Notes under the pieces: model-generated
Seen by the model: the letters and a program-made list of their open reading frames with translations, nothing else
Told to the model about the DNA's origin: nothing
Databases searched by the model: none
Made by a program: the position numbers and the translations under genes
In this document: one piece after another, positions 1-5,759 of the stretch
Position numbering within the stretch: the stretch's first letter is position 1
Layout: the number at the start of each line of letters is the position of its first letter
Source: Acidobacteria bacterium AH-259-L09
Lineage (GTDB): Bacteria; Acidobacteriota; UBA6911; RPQK01
Reading direction: 5' to 3'
Assembly (NCBI GenBank): GCA_027717875.1
Contig: JALLOL010000167.1
Location: forward strand, 1 to 5,759
Length of the DNA stretch: 5,759 nt

Positions 1-2
1 GG

Positions 3-31
3 CCAATTGACGAATTAATTCGCAATATTGG
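3..31. repeat. AT-rich nested inverted repeat upstream of the M50 protease gene
   Basis: A perfect 12-bp palindrome, CGAATTAATTCG, lies at 11-22. It is framed by an outer pair of arms, CCAAT at 3-7 and ATTGG at 27-31, whose centre is offset by about half a base. The dyad lies about 30-55 bases ahead of the protease start codon, where an operator or promoter element could sit. TTGACG at 7-12 resembles a -35 box, but no good -10 hexamer follows at normal spacing. A regulatory role is inference only; the symmetry itself is directly visible. Confidence 0.35.
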
Positions 32-59
32 TCGGCGAAAGTTAAAGTAGGGGACACCG

Positions 60-1223
60 ATGTTTCGGACAGCTTACCGTCTTCCCTTTCGTTTGCTGGG
101 CATCCCGGTGCACTTGGACGTGACCTTTCTGCTGATCCTGCCCATTCTGGCCTGGATGATTGGTCGCAACGTGGGTTTGTACATTGAAGTCCTTGAGCTG
201 CCGATCGATCCGACACCACTTCAAGAAGGAATGACCCCTTTTCTGCTGGGTTTCATTGCGGCCATCGGACTTTTCGTCAGTATTCTAGTGCATGAACTGG
301 GCCACTGTGTGGTGGCTCGACGTTACGGAGTCGATGTCAAAAGGATCATTCTCTGGGTCCTGGGAGGACTTGCCCAGTTCGAACGGCTTCCCCGCCGGCG
401 GGGGGCTGAGGCACTCATTGCGATCGCTGGTCCGATCACAAGTTTCCTGGTCGGTGCTCTCTGCTGGATCTTGTTTCTCAGCGTCGGCGCAAACGCCATG
501 CTAGCGTTTGTTTTTGCCTATCTGTCGTACATGAACGTTTTCCTGGCTGCTTTCAATCTTCTGCCGGCCCTCCCTCTGGATGGCGGACGAGTGCTGCGCT
601 CTCTCCTGGCGCTGCGTGTGCCTTACTTACGGGCGACGCAAGTTTCTGCGAGCATCAGCAAATCCCTTGCTGTCCTCATGGGCCTGCTGGGGTTTGTCTT
701 CTTCAACGTCTTCTTCGTGCTGATCGCCTTTTTCGTCTACATGGCGGTGAGCGGAGAGTCGCAGATTGCAGCGGTTTCCGAGATGCTCCAGGGTATTGAC
801 GTGCAAGATGTAATGACTCGCAAGGTGAAGACCGTGCGACCCGACCTTGGCGTGTCTGATTTGCTGCAAAGAATGCTCGAAGAGCGACATCTCGGCTATC
901 CCGTGTTGGATGAGTCGGGTGAGATGGTGGGAATCATCACTCTGGACGATGTTCGAGGACTGGGGAGTTCACAAGAGACGCGAAACATCACTGCCAATGA
1001 GATCATGTCGAGGGAAATCAGCACCATCAAAGAGAGTGCCAGCGCCTGGGAGGCCTTTCAGAAAATGAGTCAAAACAACTTCAGACGTCTCATGGTTGTC
1101 GATTCGAACGGACGGTTGACGGGAATCCTAAGCAAGACGGACCTGATCCGGGCAATCCAGGTCCGAACGGTTGGATCCACCCTGGAGACTTCCGGCTCGC
1201 GGGTTGGAGGGTCTCAATTCTAA
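60..1223 (+). CDS. M50 family site-2-type intramembrane zinc metalloprotease with tandem CBS domains
   Basis: This is a polytopic membrane protease of 387 residues, predicted to cut substrates within the membrane. The zinc-binding HELGH motif is at residues 78-82 inside a hydrophobic segment (about 62-84), so His78, His82 and catalytic Glu79 are present. The third ligand motif is NLLPALPLDGG at 166-176, with Asp174 as the expected zinc ligand. Further hydrophobic segments lie at about 17-36, 116-143, 146-170 and 196-230. Two CBS domains follow in the cytosol, at about 246-304 and 311-368; in this family they typically sense adenine nucleotides and may gate activity. There is no PDZ domain, so it resembles the SpoIVFB/S2P-like CBS group rather than RseP. 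The ATG at 60 is preceded by AGGGGA (49-54) at 5-nt spacing. The substrate is unknown: no anti-sigma factor or sporulation gene is in the window. All catalytic residues are intact and the family call is secure. Confidence 0.93.
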   Translation: MFRTAYRLPFRLLGIPVHLDVTFLLILPILAWMIGRNVGLYIEVLELPIDPTPLQEGMTPFLLGFIAAIGLFVSILVHELGHCVVARRYGVDVKRIILWVLGGLAQFERLPRRRGAEALIAIAGPITSFLVGALCWILFLSVGANAMLAFVFAYLSYMNVFLAAFNLLPALPLDGGRVLRSLLALRVPYLRATQVSASISKSLAVLMGLLGFVFFNVFFVLIAFFVYMAVSGESQIAAVSEMLQGIDVQDVMTRKVKTVRPDLGVSDLLQRMLEERHLGYPVLDESGEMVGIITLDDVRGLGSSQETRNITANEIMSREISTIKESASAWEAFQKMSQNNFRRLMVVDSNGRLTGILSKTDLIRAIQVRTVGSTLETSGSRVGGSQF

Positions 1224-1316
1224 AGATTTGCCACCACTGGTCGGCATTCCCACCGCAACCGGGAGGACCTATTCAAGTTCCTGAGGAGATGAAGAGATCC
1301 TAAACAGGGGGTAAAG

Positions 1317-2399
1317 ATGAGTTTTTTAGACGGGACATTCTATGACATCGCCATTCATACCTGGCTCATAGCAATCGGCGTTCTAGTCTTGACCTTCATT
1401 GGGCTTTATATCGTCAAAGGGGTTCTGGCGCGGCGTCTGAGCGAATTGGCCGCCCGCACCAGAACCACAATTGATGATCTGTTGGCGGAGATGCTGGCCA
1501 AGACGAAGTTCTTTTTCCTGCTGGTGATCTCCATTTACGCAGGTTCACTGGTCCTTGCTCTCCCCCCTCGAGTGAGCACTCTGATTGGGAGTATCACGAT
1601 CATGGTGCTCCTCCTCCAGGCCGCGATCTGGGGAAATCGTCTTGTGGGTTACCTGATCTCCCATTATGTCAAGCTTGAGATTGCAGACGAGGCGACCAGG
1701 ATGGCCTCGGCCACTGCCTTGGCCTTTATCGGGCGACTCCTGCTCTGGGGGATTCTTGTGCTGCTGGCTCTGGAGAACCTTGGCGTTGACATCACGGCTC
1801 TGGTGGCCGGTTTGGGTATCGGTGGCATAGCGGTAGCCTTGGCTCTTCAGACCGTCCTGGGGGATCTGTTCGCATCCTTGTCAATTATTCTGGATAAGCC
1901 GTTTGTGGTGGGTGATTTCATCATCGTGGACCAGCATCTGGGCGCAGTCGAGCACATCGGACTCAAGACCACGCGACTGCGAAGCCTGTCAGGTGAGCAA
2001 CTGATCTTTTCCAACAACGATCTTCTGAAGAGCCGCATACGCAATTTCAAACGCATGTATGAGCGACGTATCGTCTTTTCCTTTGGTGTGGTCTATCAAA
2101 CCCCTTACGAGAAGCTGGCGAAGATCCCGACAATGGTGCGCCAGATCATTGAATCCCAGGAGCCCATCCGTTTTGACCGAGCACATTTCAAACAATACGG
2201 CGATTCTTCCTTGAACTTTGAAGTGGTCTACTGGGTCAAAAGTCCAGTCTACAACGTCTACATGGACATTCAGCAAAACATCAACCTGACGCTTTTTCGG
2301 CGTTTTCAAGAAGAGGGAATTGAATTCGCCTATCCCACACAGACGCTATACATGACTTACGAAGGTGCTCCAAGCCCAACCAGCAAGGAAGCACAATAA
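1317..2399 (+). CDS. MscS-family mechanosensitive ion channel
   Basis: This 360-residue inner-membrane channel protein is expected to open under membrane tension and release solutes during hypo-osmotic shock. Hydrophobic segments lie at about 13-36, 63-82, 87-106 and 134-152. A Gly/Ala-rich pore-lining helix follows at about 160-191 (ALVAGLGIGGIAVALALQTV, then LGDLFASLSI), the hallmark of MscS TM3. The family beta-domain starts right after it (DKPFVVGDFI, 193-202). SNNDLLKSRIRNF at 232-244 and the closing EFAYPTQTLYM at 336-346 are typical of the cytosolic vestibule. The N-terminal region has about four helices before the pore helix, more than the two in E. coli MscS, so it belongs to the larger MscS-like subfamilies. 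The ATG at 1317 follows AGGGGG (1306-1311) at 5-nt spacing. It lies 93 bp after the protease gene on the same strand, so co-transcription is possible. Gating properties and ion selectivity cannot be read from the sequence. Confidence 0.93.
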   Translation: MSFLDGTFYDIAIHTWLIAIGVLVLTFIGLYIVKGVLARRLSELAARTRTTIDDLLAEMLAKTKFFFLLVISIYAGSLVLALPPRVSTLIGSITIMVLLLQAAIWGNRLVGYLISHYVKLEIADEATRMASATALAFIGRLLLWGILVLLALENLGVDITALVAGLGIGGIAVALALQTVLGDLFASLSIILDKPFVVGDFIIVDQHLGAVEHIGLKTTRLRSLSGEQLIFSNNDLLKSRIRNFKRMYERRIVFSFGVVYQTPYEKLAKIPTMVRQIIESQEPIRFDRAHFKQYGDSSLNFEVVYWVKSPVYNVYMDIQQNINLTLFRRFQEEGIEFAYPTQTLYMTYEGAPSPTSKEAQ

Positions 2400-2406
2400 T
2401 TTGCGG

Positions 2407-2435
2407 TTGACACCCACAGGCTTCGTCAAAAAGAT
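2407..2435 (+). promoter_or_regulatory. Possible sigma70-type promoter ahead of the aldolase gene
   Basis: A perfect TTGACA hexamer is at 2407-2412. At 17-bp spacing the -10 position (2430-2435) reads AAAGAT, which matches TATAAT at only three positions. If used, transcription would begin close to the aldolase ribosome binding site and give a very short leader. The weak -10 makes this a tentative call. Confidence 0.2.
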
Positions 2436-2454
2436 AGGAGGCCAAATGAAAGGA
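2436..2454 (+). promoter_or_regulatory. Two candidate ribosome binding sites at the aldolase start
   Basis: AGGAGG at 2436-2441 is a near-ideal Shine-Dalgarno sequence, but it lies 21 nt before the aldolase ATG at 2463. At 4-nt spacing it faces a different ATG, at 2446, in another frame. A second, weaker AGGA at 2451-2454 is 8 nt before the ATG at 2463 and is probably the site that starts the aldolase. This arrangement suggests translation of a short upstream frame that may couple to the aldolase, as described in the findings. Confidence 0.5.
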
Positions 2455-2462
2455 AGCATGAC

Positions 2463-3458
2463 ATGGCGGAAATCAGTGAAGGAAAACTAAGAGGAATAAA
2501 TGCGGTAGCCGATGAGAAAGGGGTTATCCGTGCAGCAGCAATGGATCAACGTGGCTCCCTGAAGAGATCCCTGGCCAAAGAGAAAAATGTCCCAATAGAG
2601 GCGATTGAAGATGAAATGATGGCCGAGTTCAAGTGTGCCGTCATTAAGATCTTGTCTCCTCATGCCAGCGGTGTACTCCTGGACCCGGAGTACGGCTTGC
2701 CGGCGTCCAAACTGCGGCATTCTGGAGTCGGTCTTCTACTGGCCTATGAAAAATCCGGTTACGACAAGACCCAGGCTGGTCGCATTGGGCAGCTGCTTGC
2801 TGACTGGACCGTAGACCGTTCGAAGGAAGCGGGAGCCGACTGTGTCAAGCTACTGATCTATTACAATCCCTTTGAAAAAGCCTCCATCAACGATCAGAAA
2901 AAGAATTTTGTGGAGAAGGTGGGGGCGGAGTGTGCTCATCATGATATCCCCTTCTTTTTGGAGTTCGTTGGCTACGATCCGACGGGTCAAGCTGGCGCAG
3001 GTGAGTACGCTCGCAGAAAGCCGGACATTGTTGCCGAAAGCATGCGAGAATTTTCCCGCGATGTCTACAACGTCGACGTCCTCAAGGTGGAAATCCCGGT
3101 GGATCTTCGGTACACAGCAGCAACCAAGTCCTTTCAGGGTTCAGAGGCGGCCTACTCCAAAGACGAGGCTAAGGAGCTGTACCTGAAAGCGGCCCAGACG
3201 GCCCGGCGGCCCTTTATCTATCTTAGTGCCGGAGTGAGCGACGAGCAGTTCCGCGAAAGTTTGGAGTTGGCGATTGAAGCAGGCGTTAACTTTGCAGGAG
3301 TTCTGTGTGGACGCGCAACCTGGAAAGACGGTATTCCGGTATATGCGCGTCAGGGACTGACCGCCCTGGAAGATTGGTTGGCCGATCGCGGCGTTAAGAA
3401 CATGCAGGCACTCAACGAAGTTCTGGTGGGTGCCCATTCCTGGAAGGAGAGGGTCTGA
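2463..3458 (+). CDS. lacD: LacD-type class I aldolase (tagatose 1,6-bisphosphate aldolase family)
   Basis: This 331-residue cytosolic enzyme closely resembles LacD, which splits D-tagatose 1,6-bisphosphate into dihydroxyacetone phosphate and glyceraldehyde 3-phosphate by a Schiff-base mechanism. Family signatures run the full length: AMDQRGSLKR (26-35), LLDPEYGLPAS (72-82), GLLLAYEKSGYD (90-101), CVKLLIYY (127-134), PFFLEF (163-168), VDVLKVEIPVD (204-214), YLSAGVS (253-259) and GVLCGRATW (279-287). Lys208 is the expected Schiff-base lysine; Lys129, Glu167 and Asp28 match other active-site positions known in streptococcal LacD. The length is normal for the family. LacD enzymes accept several hexose bisphosphate epimers, including fructose 1,6-bisphosphate. 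The related YihT acts on sulfofructose phosphate. There are no lactose, galactitol or sulfoquinovose genes nearby, so the physiological substrate is uncertain and a glycolytic/gluconeogenic aldolase role is possible. The start at 2463 keeps the conserved N-terminus and has AGGA 8 nt upstream. Confidence 0.9.
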   Translation: MAEISEGKLRGINAVADEKGVIRAAAMDQRGSLKRSLAKEKNVPIEAIEDEMMAEFKCAVIKILSPHASGVLLDPEYGLPASKLRHSGVGLLLAYEKSGYDKTQAGRIGQLLADWTVDRSKEAGADCVKLLIYYNPFEKASINDQKKNFVEKVGAECAHHDIPFFLEFVGYDPTGQAGAGEYARRKPDIVAESMREFSRDVYNVDVLKVEIPVDLRYTAATKSFQGSEAAYSKDEAKELYLKAAQTARRPFIYLSAGVSDEQFRESLELAIEAGVNFAGVLCGRATWKDGIPVYARQGLTALEDWLADRGVKNMQALNEVLVGAHSWKERV

Positions 3459-3460
3459 AG

Positions 3461-3490
3461 GGGGGCCGTGTCTTTAAAGACACGGCCCCC
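3461..3490. repeat. Perfect 30-bp palindrome (GC-rich hairpin) between aldolase and dehydrogenase genes
   Basis: The arms GGGGGCCGTGTCT (3461-3473) and AGACACGGCCCCC (3478-3490) are exactly complementary. With central TTAA they give a fully symmetric 30-bp palindrome, or in RNA a 13-bp stem with a 4-nt loop. It starts 3 bases after the aldolase TGA and ends 2 bases before the GGGAG ribosome binding site of the dehydrogenase. No T-run follows on either strand, so it is not a classical intrinsic terminator. It could end or pause transcription, protect the aldolase mRNA 3' end, modulate access to the next ribosome binding site, or bind a dimeric regulator as DNA. The symmetry is certain; the role is not. 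Confidence 0.85.
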
Positions 3491-3491
3491 T

Positions 3492-3496
3492 GGGAG
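3492..3496 (+). promoter_or_regulatory. Ribosome binding site that fixes the dehydrogenase start
   Basis: GGGAG lies 7 nt before the ATG at 3504. It supports this start over an in-frame GTG at 3468, which falls inside the palindrome stem and would add 12 residues not typical of the family. Confidence 0.65.
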
Positions 3497-3503
3497 AACC
3501 TCT

Positions 3504-4610
3504 ATGAAGAAGTATCGCGTTTTTGCTACCTGCGACATTGGAGCAGAGGCGCTCCATCGATTGGTTGAACAGGGCTACGAGTTGGAGCTGTACGACCGGG
3601 TGGATCCACCCCCCAAAGACCTCATCCTGAAGAAAGTCAAATCAGGAGTTGATGCTCTCATTACCACCCTTCGAGATGAGATCGATGAAGAAGTCTTTCA
3701 AGCTGGTAAGAATACGCTGAAAGTCATTGCCCAAGACGCTGTTGGATTCGACAACATTGACCGGGAGGCAGCTAACCGATATCAGATACCTTTTACCAAC
3801 ACGCCTGAGGTGCTCACGGAGGCCACGGCCGAGTTTGCCTTTTTTATTCTCGGTTGTGTCTCTCGAAAACTCTATCCCAGCGAGAGGTTAGTGCGCGAGA
3901 AAAAATGGAAGACCTGGCATCCTTATCTTCCCCTTCTGGGGGACGAGGCCACCGGCAAAACAGTGGCTGTCATCGGCACCGGCCGGATCGGAAAGGCTTT
4001 TATCCTCAAGTGCACGGGAATGGACATGGATATTCTTTGCCACGATGCCTTAGCCGAGGACCACGAATTCATTGCTTCCTTGCAAGAGCTGTTTGACCTG
4101 AAGTTCAAATCCAGGCTGTCCAAGCGCCGCAGGACTATCCGCTATGTCAGCTTCAAAGAGGCCTTGCAAAAGGGAGACTACGTCAGCTTACACGTGCCCC
4201 TGGCTCCAGAAACTCATCACCTGATTGACGATTCCGCGCTGGATTTAATGAAGCCCACGGCGTACTTGATCAACACGTCCCGCGGACCCATCGTGGATGA
4301 GCAGGCACTTTACCGCGCTTTGAAGGAAAACCAAATTGCAGGGGTGGCCCTGGACGTTTTTGAGCAAGAGCCGCTGTGTGAGGATTCCCCGCTGCGAGAT
4401 GAGCAACTGGAAGAGCGAGTGCGCTTGTTTCATCATTTCGCCAGCGCCGGCCGCCAGACAAGACTCTCGCCAGACCCAGAGGTAGGGATGGCCGGACGGT
4501 GTGTACAGGGAGTGATCGACGTCCTGGCAGGTCACTACGGCGGGGATCCCTCCCGTATGCCCTATGTGGTGAACAAGGAAGCCTTCAAGTCGCTAGTCTC
4601 GGACCAGTAG
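3504..4610 (+). CDS. D-isomer-specific 2-hydroxyacid dehydrogenase, glyoxylate/hydroxypyruvate reductase-like
   Basis: This NAD(P)H-dependent cytosolic enzyme of 368 residues is predicted to interconvert a 2-oxoacid and a D-2-hydroxyacid. The substrate-domain motif AVGFDNID is at 79-86 and TNTPEVLTEATAEFAF at 98-113. The nucleotide-binding VIGTGRIGKAF is at 156-166, and Asp181 at the end of the next strand favours NAD(H). Catalytic Arg260 sits in INTSRGPIVDE (256-266) and Glu289 in DVFEQEP (284-290). The expected catalytic His is His311 in FHHFASAG (309-316), where most relatives have a Pro-His pair. The chain is longer than the usual 310-335 residues. A basic segment at about 184-216 expands the region after the NAD-binding strands, and the C-terminus extends past about 342 (YGGD, MPYVVNKEAF). 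The substrate is uncertain: glyoxylate, hydroxypyruvate, 3-phosphoglycerate and D-lactate are all possible, and the TNTPEVLTEATA segment favours the glyoxylate/hydroxypyruvate branch. The ATG at 3504 is chosen for its ribosome binding site; an open GTG at 3468 is less likely. The 3' end overlaps the convergent aminotransferase gene by 18 bp. Confidence 0.9.
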   Translation: MKKYRVFATCDIGAEALHRLVEQGYELELYDRVDPPPKDLILKKVKSGVDALITTLRDEIDEEVFQAGKNTLKVIAQDAVGFDNIDREAANRYQIPFTNTPEVLTEATAEFAFFILGCVSRKLYPSERLVREKKWKTWHPYLPLLGDEATGKTVAVIGTGRIGKAFILKCTGMDMDILCHDALAEDHEFIASLQELFDLKFKSRLSKRRRTIRYVSFKEALQKGDYVSLHVPLAPETHHLIDDSALDLMKPTAYLINTSRGPIVDEQALYRALKENQIAGVALDVFEQEPLCEDSPLRDEQLEERVRLFHHFASAGRQTRLSPDPEVGMAGRCVQGVIDVLAGHYGGDPSRMPYVVNKEAFKSLVSDQ

Positions 4611-5750
4611 CTTCTTCCCGGCCTCGGCAATTCTTTGAATTCCTTCCTGTAACTTCTCCATCGAAGTGGCGTAAGAGATCCTGAGATAGCCCTCCCCGTA
4701 TTCACCAAAGGAGGTTCCAGACAAAACAGCCACACCCGCCTCGTGAAGGAGCAGCCCGGCCAGTTCTGAGGATTTCAGTCCCAGGCTGCGGACATTGGGA
4801 AAAACATAGAAGGCGCCCCGAGGCGTGCGGCAGGAGACTCCCTCGATCTGGTTCAAGAGTTCAAGCACTCCATCCCGCCTCCGACGAAACCTCTCCACCA
4901 TTTCTGAAACGGGAGCCTGGTCACCCTTAAGCGCACTCACTCCAGCCACCTGGGTGAAGGCTGCAGTGCAGGAATTCGAGTTGACCATCAGCTTGGTGAT
5001 CTGCTGGGCGAGCTCGCCCCTCATCACTCCGTAACCCAATCTCCAGCCGGTCATGGCATAGGTCTTTGAGAAACCATCCAGAATAATAGTGCGCTCCTTC
5101 ATTCCAGGAAATGAAGCAATGCTTTGGTGATGGCCCTCGTAGAGAATATGGCTGTAAATTTCGTCGGAGAGAACAACCAGGTCCCGCTCGGCCAAAACCT
5201 CCGCTAGCCGGGCCAAGTCGTTCTCCGAGAGCACCGAACCGGTTGGGTTACTGGGCGAGTTTAGGATCACCATTCGTGTTCGGGGCGTCAAGGCATGAAA
5301 GAGCTCATCCACATCCAGTCGAAAATCAAGTTCTTCACGCAGCGCGATGGGGACGGCACGTGCGCCGGCGTATTCGATCATCGATTCGTAAATGGGAAAT
5401 CCAGGATTCGGATAGATCACCTCGTCCCCCTGCTCCACCAGAGCGAGAAGGCTAAAAAAGATGATGGGCTTGGCTCCGGGGGTGACCACGACTTGCTCCG
5501 CATCAACGGGGATTCCTCGGCTAGAGGAAATCTCCTCCGCAATCGTTTCGCGAAGCTCCCGTATGCCCGAAGAAGGCGTGTAGTGGTGCCACCCTTCCCG
5601 AAGAGCCCGAACAGCAGCATCCACAATGTGCTGAGGAGTACTGAAGTCTGGCTCGCCAATTTCCAGGTGGACGATCTTTCTTCCTTGCGCTTCCAGCGCT
5701 TTCGCCTGAGCGAGGACCTCAAAGGCCGTCTCTGTTCCCAGTCGTGACAT
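4593..5750 (-). CDS. Class I/II pyridoxal phosphate-dependent aminotransferase (aspartate aminotransferase-like)
   Basis: This fold-type I PLP enzyme transfers an amino group between an amino acid and a 2-oxoacid in the cytosol. It shows the substrate-contact motif EIGEPDFSTP (30-39), cofactor loop TPGAKP (90-95), SPSNPTG with Asn168 (165-171), SDEIYS with Asp196 and Tyr199 (195-200), and FSKTYAMTGWR (227-237) with Lys229 as the Schiff-base lysine. Arg357 in YLRISYA is the expected carboxylate-binding arginine. It is closest to the class I-gamma group (bacterial/Thermus AspC/AatA), which includes aspartate, aromatic and prephenate aminotransferases, so the exact substrate is open. At 385 residues it is near family length. 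The ATG at 5750 has only AAGG directly abutting it, and the frame stays open to the window edge (Ala-Pro-Arg before Met). Many relatives carry several residues before the MSRLGTETAF-like segment, so the true start may lie outside the window. It converges on the dehydrogenase gene. Confidence 0.93.
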   Translation of the reverse strand: MSRLGTETAFEVLAQAKALEAQGRKIVHLEIGEPDFSTPQHIVDAAVRALREGWHHYTPSSGIRELRETIAEEISSSRGIPVDAEQVVVTPGAKPIIFFSLLALVEQGDEVIYPNPGFPIYESMIEYAGARAVPIALREELDFRLDVDELFHALTPRTRMVILNSPSNPTGSVLSENDLARLAEVLAERDLVVLSDEIYSHILYEGHHQSIASFPGMKERTIILDGFSKTYAMTGWRLGYGVMRGELAQQITKLMVNSNSCTAAFTQVAGVSALKGDQAPVSEMVERFRRRRDGVLELLNQIEGVSCRTPRGAFYVFPNVRSLGLKSSELAGLLLHEAGVAVLSGTSFGEYGEGYLRISYATSMEKLQEGIQRIAEAGKKLLVRD

Positions 5751-5759
5751 CCTTGGAGC

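Noticed and set aside
1289..1303. Tiny frame MKRS after GAGGAG in the gap before the MscS gene
   Set aside because: The Shine-Dalgarno-like run directly abuts the ATG with no spacer, the frame has only four codons, and the MscS start has its own well-placed AGGGGG.
1989..2309. 106-codon open frame on the - strand inside the MscS gene
   Set aside because: It is antisense to a well-conserved channel domain, with no recognisable motif and no convincing ribosome binding site noted.
3461..3490. Palindrome as a standard Rho-independent terminator
   Set aside because: The stem is strong, but no T-run follows on the + strand (next bases TGGGAGAACC) or on the - strand, so it was listed as a palindrome of unknown role.
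3468..3503. Upstream GTG start adding 12 residues to the dehydrogenase
   Set aside because: The GTG lies inside the hairpin stem without a proper ribosome binding site, while the ATG at 3504 has GGGAG at 7 nt and begins with a family-like MKKYRVFAT.
4380..4500. Possible frameshift in the dehydrogenase around the unusual FHHFASAG segment
   Set aside because: ASAG, TR and the following VGMAGRCVQG helix stay in the same frame as the upstream motifs and the tail looks coherent, so a true sequence variant is more likely than an error.
5417..5722. 101-codon open frame on the - strand inside the aminotransferase
   Set aside because: It is a shifted frame of the aminotransferase gene with a very arginine/serine-rich, low-plausibility product.
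5295..5747. 150-codon open frame on the + strand
   Set aside because: It lies wholly antisense to the conserved aminotransferase gene, its product has no recognisable domain, and its composition looks like a shadow of the codon bias on the other strand.

Overview
The window comes from a bacterial chromosome of moderately high GC. It is densely coded on both strands, with Shine-Dalgarno-type starts. It holds four complete genes on the + strand and one gene on the - strand. There is no RNA gene, insertion sequence, CRISPR array or phage gene. The proteins look like those of a free-living, non-model bacterium; something like an Acidobacteriota or another environmental lineage is possible, but the sequence alone does not settle this.

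Layout: (1) 1-59 is a short AT-rich leader with a nested dyad. (2) 60-1223 encodes a polytopic M50 (site-2 type) zinc metalloprotease with two C-terminal CBS domains. (3) After a 93-bp gap, 1317-2399 encodes an MscS-family mechanosensitive channel. (4) After a 63-bp gap with a possible -35 box and two candidate ribosome binding sites, 2463-3458 encodes a LacD-type class I aldolase. (5) A perfect 30-bp palindrome (3461-3490) sits between the aldolase stop and the next ribosome binding site. (6) 3504-4610 encodes a D-2-hydroxyacid dehydrogenase of the glyoxylate/hydroxypyruvate reductase type, with an unusual insert and tail. (7) 4593-5750 on the - strand encodes a fold-type I PLP aminotransferase. 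It converges on the dehydrogenase with an 18-bp overlap, and its true N-terminus may lie beyond the window edge.

Functionally the window falls into two halves. The first two genes are membrane proteins (an intramembrane protease and an osmotic-release channel). The other three are soluble central-metabolism enzymes: sugar-bisphosphate aldolase, 2-hydroxyacid/2-oxoacid oxidoreductase and amino acid/2-oxoacid aminotransferase. The four + strand genes could share a transcript, but the gaps of 93, 63 and 45 bp allow internal promoters or processing. I see no convincing evidence of a wholly new system. The most notable unexplained elements are the palindrome at 3461-3490, the short overlapping reading frame with a strong ribosome binding site at the aldolase start, and the atypical active-site surroundings of the dehydrogenase.
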